Source: an uncultured Solirubrobacteraceae bacterium
Lineage (GTDB): Bacteria > Actinomycetota > Thermoleophilia > Solirubrobacterales > Solirubrobacteraceae
Direction: 5' to 3'
Assembly (NCBI GenBank): GCA_902806175.1
Contig: CADCVQ010000119.1
Span: 1-55,466 of the forward strand
Length of the DNA stretch: 55,466 bases
The notes under the pieces are model-generated. The model was given only the letters and a program-made list of their open reading frames with translations, ran no database searches and was not told where the DNA came from. Position numbers and translations under genes: made by a program. Numbering within the stretch: the first letter of the stretch is position 1; each line of letters starts with the position of its first letter. Positions 49,637-55,466 of the stretch are shown here, in pieces.

Positions 49637-50623
49637 TCAGGCCACGCGCGCCAGCGACACCGCGAACAGCTCCTCGGCGTCGGTGAACGTCTCGACGAGC
49701 TCCAGGCCGGCCGCGGCGAGGTCCGCGCGCAGGCGCTTGGGGGTGAACTTCGCGCTGATCTCGGTGCGCATCTCCTCGCGGTTGGCGAAGTCGAGGTCGA
49801 GGTCGAGCGCTTCGACGCGCACGTGCTGCGGCGCGGTCGCGCGCACGCGCATCTCGATCCACTGGCGCCTGCGGTCGTAGAACGCGACGTGCTCGAAGGC
49901 GTCGACGTCGAAGGTCGCCCCCAGCTCGCGGTTGAGCACGTGCAGGACGTTGAGGTTGAACTGCGCGGTGATTCCCGCGCTGTCGTTGTAGGCCGCTTCG
50001 ATGCGGTTGGGATCCTTGACGAGGTCCGTGCCGAGCAGCAGGAAGCCGCCGGAGCGCAGCGTCGTGCGCAGCGAGCGCAGAAAGCGCCGGCGGCTGCCGG
50101 GCGGGAAGTTGCCGATCGTGCCGCCGAGAAACGGCACGAGGCGCGGCCCGGCGGGCGCCGGCAGGTGGCCGAGGTGGCGCTCGAAGTCACCGACGACGCC
50201 GTACACCGCAAGCCCGGGGTACTCGTCGGTGAAGAGCTCGGCGACCGCGTGCACCGTCGTCGCGCTGACGTCGACGGGCACGTAGCGCGCGAGCGTCCCG
50301 GCGCGCGCCATCGCATCCAGCAGCACGCGCGTCTTCGTCGCAGACCCCGAGCCCAGTTCGACGAGCTCGACCGCACCTGTGCGCGCGGCGATCTCGTCGG
50401 CGTGCGTCGCGAGGATCAGCCGCTCGGTGCGCGTCTGGTAGTACTCGGGCAGCTCGCAGATCGCGTCGAAGAGCTCTGAGCCGCGGGCGTCGTAGAGGTG
50501 CTTGGGCGGTAGCTCCTTGAGCGGGCGGGTCAGCCCGTCGAGGACGTCGTCGGCGAGCGTGCGCTCGTCGTCGGGCCCCAGGTAGGAGTGGACCTCGACC
50601 GTGCCGTCGAGGATCGGCTTCAT
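49637..50623 (-). CDS. egtD: L-histidine N-alpha-methyltransferase
   Basis: A 328-residue enzyme that trimethylates histidine to hercynine, the first step of ergothioneine synthesis. Family marks: LARPLKELPPKHLYDARGSE-like region (TRPLKELPPKHLYDARGSEL), FDAICELPEYYQTRTERLIL, the SAM motif VELGSGSATKT, FLGGTIGNFPP and LLLGTDLVKDPN, with YNDSAGITAQFNLNVL binding histidine. Length and order are typical. The ATG at 50623 overlaps the egtB stop (TGATG), so it is coupled to egtB. Confidence 0.95.
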   Translation of the reverse strand: MKPILDGTVEVHSYLGPDDERTLADDVLDGLTRPLKELPPKHLYDARGSELFDAICELPEYYQTRTERLILATHADEIAARTGAVELVELGSGSATKTRVLLDAMARAGTLARYVPVDVSATTVHAVAELFTDEYPGLAVYGVVGDFERHLGHLPAPAGPRLVPFLGGTIGNFPPGSRRRFLRSLRTTLRSGGFLLLGTDLVKDPNRIEAAYNDSAGITAQFNLNVLHVLNRELGATFDVDAFEHVAFYDRRRQWIEMRVRATAPQHVRVEALDLDLDFANREEMRTEISAKFTPKRLRADLAAAGLELVETFTDAEELFAVSLARVA

Positions 50624-51738
50624 CACACCACGTCCTTTGCCAGTCGTACGCCGGCAAAGATCTGCCGCCGTTGGGGGAGATCCCAGTTTCTGAAGGTGAT
50701 CGAGCGCAGCCGCGGCTCGGTGGCCCACGACGACCCGCGCAGGACGCGGTAGCGGTCGCCGAAGAACACCTCGGAGTACTCGCGGTAGGGGTGCGCGGTG
50801 AAGCCGGGGTAGCCACCGAAGTGGCTGGAGGTCCACTCGAAGGCCTCTCCGATCTGTGCGACCGGCTCCTGGGTCCAGGTCGCCGCCTTCTCCCACTCCG
50901 CTTCTGTGGGAAGGCGCGCGCCGTGCGCTCGAGCGAAGGCGTCGGCCTCGAACCAGGAGACGTGCATCACGGGTCGGTCGTGGTCATCGCGCGGCCGCCC
51001 GTGCGCCGTCCAGCCCTCGGGGTGCGTGATGTCGTACTCCTCCTTCCACGCCCAGCCCTCGTCAGACCACCACTCGCGACGCTCGTAGCCACCGCCTTCG
51101 CAGAAGCTCAACCAGGTGGCGTTCGTGACGGGCCGGCGGGCGATCTGGAAGCCGCCCACGTCGACGCGGTGGCGCGGGCGCTCGTTGTCGAACGCAAAGC
51201 CGGCGGCATCTGCGCCCAGGCTGAAGTCGCCCGCGGGGATGTCGATCCAGCCTTCGGGCAGGCCGGCGTCGCGCGGCGCCGACGTCGGATAGCCGCCGGG
51301 CAGGTTGGCGAGAAAGAGCGTCTGGCGCATCGTCTCGTTGTGCTGCGCCTCGTGGCGGATGACCATCTCAAAGAGCGTGCCGTCGCCGGGGCCGCGCGAC
51401 TCGAGCACCTCGAGCGTGCGCGCACGCACCGCGTCGAGGTAGTCAAAGACGTCCTGCCCGCGCAGGAACGGGATGTCGCCGCGCACCGCGCGTGGCGTCT
51501 CGAAAGCGTCGTAGAGGTCGGCGAGATCGCCGCGTAGCAGCGCGCCGCCACCGTGGCGATGGGCGATCCACAGGTCCTCGTAGGCGGCGATGTGGCCGAG
51601 ATCCCAGTCCAGCGGGCTCATCAGCGGGTGCTGGACGCGCTCCATCTCCGCGCGGGAGTACGGCGCCACGAGCGAGAGCGTGCGCGCGCGGGCGTGCTGC
51701 AGGGCACCGGCGAAGGCGTGGTGGGCCGCGACCGCCAT
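50623..51738 (-). CDS. egtB: Ergothioneine sulfoxide synthase
   Basis: A 371-residue non-heme iron enzyme that joins hercynine to a cysteine thiol donor with oxygen. The N-terminal DinB-like domain provides the iron ligands (H49 in DWDLGHIAAYE; H129 and H133 in RHEAQHNET), and the C-terminal FGE-sulfatase domain shows WIDIPAGDFSLG, RRPVTNATWLSFCEGGGY, VSWFEADAFARAHGARLPTE and LRGSSWATEPRLRSITFRNW. It is somewhat shorter than mycobacterial EgtB (about 430). The donor, gamma-glutamyl-cysteine or cysteine, cannot be told. ATG 51738 lies 9 nt after a TAGTCT box (51748-51753, minus strand), so it is leaderless. Confidence 0.94.
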   Translation of the reverse strand: MAVAAHHAFAGALQHARARTLSLVAPYSRAEMERVQHPLMSPLDWDLGHIAAYEDLWIAHRHGGGALLRGDLADLYDAFETPRAVRGDIPFLRGQDVFDYLDAVRARTLEVLESRGPGDGTLFEMVIRHEAQHNETMRQTLFLANLPGGYPTSAPRDAGLPEGWIDIPAGDFSLGADAAGFAFDNERPRHRVDVGGFQIARRPVTNATWLSFCEGGGYERREWWSDEGWAWKEEYDITHPEGWTAHGRPRDDHDRPVMHVSWFEADAFARAHGARLPTEAEWEKAATWTQEPVAQIGEAFEWTSSHFGGYPGFTAHPYREYSEVFFGDRYRVLRGSSWATEPRLRSITFRNWDLPQRRQIFAGVRLAKDVV

Positions 51739-51812
51739 CGAGCCGTCAGACTACCCAGGGCCTTCTTGCGAAATCATGAACTGCAGTCTTGGCGGGCGGA
51801 CGCTCTGGTGCG

Positions 51813-52865
51813 TCAGGCAGCCAGCGCGTCGAGCGCCGCGTCGACGTCCTGCTCGGTGTTGTAGAGATGCCAGGACGCGCGCATCCGGCCGCCGCGCAGC
51901 GCGGCGACGATGCCGGCACGCTCCAGGCGCTGCGCCGCTCCGGCGTCCGACACCGAGACGATCGCGGAGTTCGAGGGCCCCATGTCGAGGCCGGCCCTGA
52001 AGCGGTTGGCGAGGGCGACATCATGTGCGTATACGGCGTCGACGCCGATCTGGTTGAGCAGCTCGAGCGCCGGTTGTGCGCCGACCCACGAAAACCAGGC
52101 GGGGGAGGTGTCGAAGCGGCGCGCGTCGGTCGCCAGGCGCAGCGGCGGGCCGAAGTAGCTGCGGTGCACGTCTGCGCCCGCGTACCAGCCGGCGCTGTGC
52201 GGGACGACGGACTGCTGCAACTCGTCGCCGACGGCCATGAACGCCGTTCCGCGCGGCAGCGTCAGCCATTTGTAGCCGGCGCAGATCACGGCGTCGAAGC
52301 GGCCCGCGTCGATCGGCATCCAGCCGCAGGCCTGGGTCGCGTCGAGCACGGTCTGCGCGCCGTGATGGCGCGCCGCCGTCACGATCGCGTCGAGGTCGGC
52401 AACCTCGCCGCTGCTCATCTGCACGGCGCTGAAGGCGACGACCTCGGTGGTCGCGTCGATCGCGCCGGCCAGACGCGCCGCCGGCACCGTCGTGACCGTC
52501 ACGCGCCGCTGCTCCTGCTGGACGAGAAACGGAAACAACGTCGAGGTGAACTCCTCCTCGGGGACGATCACGCGCGCGCCGTCGGGCAGCGAGGCGGCGA
52601 TCAGCCCGACGAACTCCGACACCGTCGCGCCGATCGCCACGCGCGTCGCGGGCACGCCGACCATCTCGGCGAACGCCGCGCGCGTGGCCTCGCTGGCCTC
52701 GCCCCAGTGCTCCCAGCTCGTGCGCCCGCCGCGCCAGTCCGTCAGCGCGGCCTGCATCGCCTCGAAGCCGTCGCGCGGGGGCAGGCCGTAGCTTGCGGTG
52801 TTGAGGTACACGCCCTCGGGCGCCCACTGCTCGCGGGCCTCTGCGATCGTCGTCACGCCGCGCAT
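51813..52865 (-). CDS. egtE: EgtE-like PLP-dependent C-S lyase
   Basis: A 350-residue class V aminotransferase-fold enzyme that would cleave the sulfoxide intermediate to ergothioneine. Marks include VYLNTASYGLPPRDGFEAMQ, TVLDATQACGWMPIDAGRFD (PLP aspartate) and VICAGYKWLTLPRGTAF, whose lysine binds PLP. It lies upstream of egtB and egtD on the same strand with 74 nt between, so the three genes are a compact ergothioneine cluster (E-B-D). No egtA or egtC is in the window. ATG 52865 begins the domain. Confidence 0.9.
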   Translation of the reverse strand: MRGVTTIAEAREQWAPEGVYLNTASYGLPPRDGFEAMQAALTDWRGGRTSWEHWGEASEATRAAFAEMVGVPATRVAIGATVSEFVGLIAASLPDGARVIVPEEEFTSTLFPFLVQQEQRRVTVTTVPAARLAGAIDATTEVVAFSAVQMSSGEVADLDAIVTAARHHGAQTVLDATQACGWMPIDAGRFDAVICAGYKWLTLPRGTAFMAVGDELQQSVVPHSAGWYAGADVHRSYFGPPLRLATDARRFDTSPAWFSWVGAQPALELLNQIGVDAVYAHDVALANRFRAGLDMGPSNSAIVSVSDAGAAQRLERAGIVAALRGGRMRASWHLYNTEQDVDAALDALAA

Positions 52866-52905
52866 CGTCGCATCCGGCGCGGGAGGCGCCCGGCGCTGCG
52901 GGCCG

Positions 52906-53526
52906 TCAGATGATGCCCTGGCGCACCGCCCGCGCGATAGCCTGCGAGCGGCTGCGCGCGCCGAGCTTCACGACGACGTCGCCGAGGACCTTCTTCACGG
53001 TCCGCTCGCTGTAGTGCAGCTCCTCGCCGATCTCGCGCGTCGGCAGCCCGTCGGCGACGAGCGCCAGCACGCGCTGCTCGCGCGTCGTGAGCTCGGGACC
53101 GGCGGCGACTGCCGTCACCCGCTGATCGCCGCGGTACGTCGCGGGGACGGTCCTCGCCCCTGCGGTGATGGCGCGCAGGCTCAGCTCCAGGCGCTCGGGG
53201 GTCAGATCGTCGCGCACGAGCGCCGCGACGGCTCCCGCGTCGACGAGCGTCGCGAGGCGCTCGATGTGGTCCTTCGCGGCGAGCGCGACGATGCGCGTGT
53301 CGGTGAACTGCAGGACACTCGCGATGAAGCCGGTCGCGCCGTCGAGCGTCGCGTCGAGCACGACGACATCGGCCTCGCCGAGCCCCGGATGCGACCACGC
53401 CTGCGCGATGGCGCCGATCGCTTCCACCCGGCCGATCCCGTCGAACCCTTCCAGGCAGCTCACGAGTCCCCGGCGAAAGACGGCGTGCGCTTCGACCACC
53501 ATGACGTCTGTGACGCGCTCGGTCAT
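52906..53526 (-). CDS. LuxR-type regulator with degenerate receiver domain
   Basis: A 206-residue NarL/FixJ-type regulator. The receiver-like N-terminus has the phosphorylatable-site region VVVLDATLDGATG, but the acidic pocket DDH is replaced by VVEAHAVFRR, the Thr/Ser by ALAAKDH and the invariant Lys by ALVRDD. The fold may therefore respond to something other than phosphorylation. The HTH is normal: LTTREQRVLALVADGLPTRE, then HYSERTVKKVLGDVVVKLGA. It lies 40 nt downstream of the egtE start on the same strand, upstream in transcription, and could regulate ergothioneine genes (inference). Confidence 0.85.
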   Translation of the reverse strand: MTERVTDVMVVEAHAVFRRGLVSCLEGFDGIGRVEAIGAIAQAWSHPGLGEADVVVLDATLDGATGFIASVLQFTDTRIVALAAKDHIERLATLVDAGAVAALVRDDLTPERLELSLRAITAGARTVPATYRGDQRVTAVAAGPELTTREQRVLALVADGLPTREIGEELHYSERTVKKVLGDVVVKLGARSRSQAIARAVRQGII

Positions 53527-53679
53527 ATGAGTCCTACCTCCGATTCCCCGGTCACGCGCACCTTCGATCGGGCGCTGAGGCCTCCTGAGCGACCCTCTCG
53601 CAGCATCGGCGCGGTGTCAAGGAGCAAGGCGTCCAGCTGCGGGCGGCCGCTGAACGGCACGGCGGTCGCGGGCAGCGCC

Positions 53680-54294
53680 TCAGCCGTCGGCGCCGCCGGC
53701 GCGCGCTGCGGCGAAGCGCCGCATCAGCCCCGCCAGCGGGTTGTTGCGGTAGGGCCCCGGCGCCTCGAGCCCCGCGATCACCCGCGCGCGCTCGTCCGCG
53801 GGCTTGTCCTGCGACAGCTTGGCCTCCGCGTGCCACGACTCGGCGCGCAAGCGAAAGGCGATCACCTCGCCGGCCATCTCGCGCGCGGTCTCGCCCATCC
53901 GCCCCAGCGACCACGGCTGCGGCACCGCAGCCTCGAAGTGGTCCACGGTGCGCTCGAGCACGGGCATCGCATCGCCGAGCAGTTCGGGCGTTCCGCGGAC
54001 GTGCAGCGTGACGTGGTTCCACGTCGGGATCGCGTCGCTCTCATACCAGCTTGCCGACACGTAGCCGTGCGGCCCCTGGAAGATCAGCAGCAGCGGCCGG
54101 CCGAGTGACTCAGAAGCCGGGTCCGGGCGCGCGACGTGGCCGAGGATCTCGAGGCCGTCCGCATCCTCGTCGACGAGGCAGGGCATGTGCGTCGCGCGCA
54201 GGTCGCCGGTGACGATCGTGGCGAACGGGTGGGTGCGCGCGATCGAGCGCGCGACCTCCACGTCCTGGAGGTCGAAAGCCTCCTTGATGCGCAC
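53680..54294 (-). CDS. FMN-binding PaiB-family protein
   Basis: A 204-residue protein of the PaiB family, split-barrel FMN-binding proteins first described as negative regulators of sporulation and protease genes in Bacillus. Typical stretches: HPFATIVTGDLRATHMPCLV, LLIFQGPHGYVSASWYESDA, IPTWNHVTLHVRGTPELL and the C-terminal FRLRAESWHAEAKLSQDKPA then LMRRFAAAR. The length is normal. The gene begins 12 nt after the SDR gene, so the two may be co-transcribed. Confidence 0.9.
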   Translation of the reverse strand: MRIKEAFDLQDVEVARSIARTHPFATIVTGDLRATHMPCLVDEDADGLEILGHVARPDPASESLGRPLLLIFQGPHGYVSASWYESDAIPTWNHVTLHVRGTPELLGDAMPVLERTVDHFEAAVPQPWSLGRMGETAREMAGEVIAFRLRAESWHAEAKLSQDKPADERARVIAGLEAPGPYRNNPLAGLMRRFAAARAGGADG

Positions 54295-54306
54295 GCGCGG
54301 CGGTCC

Positions 54307-55188
54307 TCAGTGCAGCGGCAGGCCGCCGGTCGCCCCGATGACCTCGCCGGTGATGTAGCGCGAATCCTCGGTCGCCAGAAACACGTACAGCGGTGCGAGC
54401 TCGCCGGGCTGCCCCGGTCGGCCGAGCGGCGTCTCGCCGCCGAACTGCGCGAGCTTGTCCGGCGGGAAGCTCATCGCGACGAGCGGCGTCCAGATCGGTC
54501 CGGGAGCGACCGCGTTGACGCGGATGCCGCGTTCGGCGACCTCCTGCGCAAGCCCCTTGGTGAACGTGCTGATCGCGCCCTTCGTCGACGCGTAGTGCAG
54601 CAGCTGCGGGGTCGGCTGGGCGGCCTGGATCGACGTCGTGTTGATGATCGCGGCGCCCGGCGCCATCTTCGGCACCGCGGCCTGGCAGAGGTGGAACATC
54701 GCGAGGATGTTCGTGCGAAAGACGAATTCGAGCTCGTCGGGCGGGATCTCCAGGAAGGAGTCGTAGGCCATCTGGTAGGCGGCGTTGTTGACGAGCACGT
54801 CGAGGCGCCCGAGCTCGTCGTGCGCCTGCTGCACGAGCGCGTTGCAGTGCTCGCGATCGCCGATGTCGCCCGGGACCGTCAGGCAGCGCCGGCCCGCATC
54901 CTCGACGAGCCGCCGCGTCTGCTCGGCGTCCTGGTCCTCCTTCCAGTACGAGCACAGCACGTCGGCGCCCTCGCGCGCGTAGGCGAGCGCCACCGCGCGG
55001 CCGATGCCCGAGTCGGCACCGGTGATCAGGGCGACCCTGTCGGTCAGGCGGCCGTGCCCGACGTAGGTCTCCTCGCCGTGGTCGGCGAGCGGCTGCATGT
55101 CGGCTTCGCGACCCGGAGGCTGCTGCTCCTGCTCGGGAAACGGCGGCTCGGGCATGGCGCGGGTTGGATGCTGTTGCTGGTGGGCCAT
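54307..55188 (-). CDS. YhdF/YdaD-type short-chain dehydrogenase
   Basis: A 293-residue SDR of the stress-associated YdaD/YhdF type. The N-terminal tail is PEPPFPEQEQQPPGREADMQ, followed by RLTDRVALITGADSGIGRAV (NAD site), LVNNAAYQMAYDSFLEI, IINTTSIQAAQPTPQLLHYA then STKG (Ser, Tyr, Lys) and APGPIWTPLV. The ATG at 55188 includes the conserved QPPG tail; 55155 and an upstream start at 55254 are alternatives. It is 12 nt upstream of the PaiB gene. It probably reduces or oxidises a sugar or alcohol with NAD(P). Confidence 0.92.
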   Translation of the reverse strand: MAHQQQHPTRAMPEPPFPEQEQQPPGREADMQPLADHGEETYVGHGRLTDRVALITGADSGIGRAVALAYAREGADVLCSYWKEDQDAEQTRRLVEDAGRRCLTVPGDIGDREHCNALVQQAHDELGRLDVLVNNAAYQMAYDSFLEIPPDELEFVFRTNILAMFHLCQAAVPKMAPGAAIINTTSIQAAQPTPQLLHYASTKGAISTFTKGLAQEVAERGIRVNAVAPGPIWTPLVAMSFPPDKLAQFGGETPLGRPGQPGELAPLYVFLATEDSRYITGEVIGATGGLPLH

Positions 55189-55299
55189 GCGGCGCCGGGT
55201 ACCCGCCTGCGCGGGCGGCTCACGCCGGAGTTGCCTTGGCGCAATGGTGCTCACCGACCGATCGCTACACCTCTGTTGGACCGGTGAATCCGTCCGTCC

Positions 55300-55466
55300 T
55301 CAGTCGCTTGCGAGATCGGTCTCCGCGCCGGAGGTCCGCCGTACGCCCGACCGCCTGGACCGCCCGGCCTTGGCGATCGCGGCCGCTTCGGCGTCGTCCT
55401 TCGCATGGCCGCGGCCGGTCAGCCCGCCGGTCAGCGTGTCCTGCGCCCAGCGCTCGCTGAAGCCGG
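55300..55466 (-). CDS. C-terminal end of an unidentified gene
   Basis: The last 55 codons of a minus-strand gene that enters from the right edge. It ends with a TGA at 55300-55302 and reads GFSERWAQDTLTGGLTGRGH, AKDDAEAAAIAKAGRSRRSG, then VRRTSGAETDLASD. The tail is basic and alanine-rich, with no recognisable domain. The start lies outside the window. The 55189-55299 gap holds only the promoter area of the SDR gene. Confidence 0.5.
   Translation of the reverse strand, partial: GFSERWAQDTLTGGLTGRGHAKDDAEAAAIAKAGRSRRSGVRRTSGAETDLASD

Noticed and set aside
1-55466. tRNA, rRNA, CRISPR arrays, insertion sequences, prophage genes
   Set aside because: None was recognised by eye. The closest thing to a mobile element is the 172-bp inverted repeat, which carries no transposase.

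Overview
The window is GC-rich chromosomal DNA of an actinobacterium. The gene content points to class Thermoleophilia, probably order Solirubrobacterales (Conexibacter/Solirubrobacter-like): paired PRC-barrel/DUF2382 proteins, a DUF6458 protein, RTX-type secreted protein, many Tat/Sec-secreted and lipoproteins, an ergothioneine cluster, RraB, and many genes whose start codon lies 6-9 nt downstream of a TANNNT -10 box (leaderless transcripts). That placement is inference from content, not a database match. I saw no tRNA, rRNA, CRISPR array, insertion sequence or phage gene.

Layout. 1-2.3 kb: proA (cut by the window edge), a proB that has lost its N-terminal two thirds, a subtilisin-inhibitor-like lipoprotein, a cupin, a 19-residue membrane microprotein with its own terminator, and a rhodanese. 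2.3-6.3 kb: a DUF2339 membrane protein diverging from a TetR regulator across two near-identical operators, then a PAP2-family enzyme. 6.4-8.5 kb: lipoproteins, a lipoprotein-paralogue remnant, DUF6458. 8.6-11.8 kb: acyl-CoA dehydrogenase, metallopeptidase, DAHP synthase, zinc-ribbon protein with a structured leader. 11.8-15.2 kb: FAD/Rieske oxidoreductase coupled to an SRPBCC protein, an SDR, and a phoD 3' remnant. 15.5-19.7 kb: RTX protein, thiolase, polysaccharide deacetylase, secreted beta-rich protein. 19.7-24 kb: envelope/stress block with two PRC-DUF2382 proteins, two membrane proteins and a TM-helix-repeat channel-like protein. 24-32.1 kb: BBE oxidase, a 1273-residue tandem adenylyl cyclase/NTPase/TPR protein resembling soluble adenylyl cyclase in architecture, a secreted protein, DUF3307, and a stand-alone cyclic-nucleotide-binding domain. 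32.1-36.8 kb: a 172-bp hairpin-forming repeat, cytidylate-kinase-like gene, GNAT remnant, SDR and a lipid-type operon (patatin, acyltransferase, methyltransferase).

36.8-47.7 kb is the most interesting stretch, with a dense c-di-GMP theme. An overlapping four-gene signalling operon (hybrid histidine kinase, single-domain receiver, Hpt-REC-HD-GYP phosphodiesterase, NarL-type regulator) is followed by a PAS-GAF-LuxR regulator, then a c-di-GMP-I (GEMM) riboswitch in front of a WxL-like secreted protein and a DUF916-like membrane-anchored partner. Beyond these lies a four-gene block containing a decayed EAL gene, a frameshifted B12-binding/GGDEF fusion, an ABM monooxygenase and an unknown helical protein. 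My reading is that c-di-GMP made and broken by local or distant enzymes controls a cell-surface WxL/DUF916 adhesion module through an RNA switch.

47.7-55.5 kb: a frameshifted methyltransferase, RraB, the ergothioneine genes egtD-egtB-egtE, an atypical LuxR regulator, PaiB, an SDR and a partial gene at the right edge.

A caution: several genes are broken by apparent single-base losses (DUF916, methyltransferase, B12/GGDEF), so some breaks may be sequencing errors. The EAL, proB, phoD, GNAT and lipoprotein remnants lack whole segments and cannot be explained that way.
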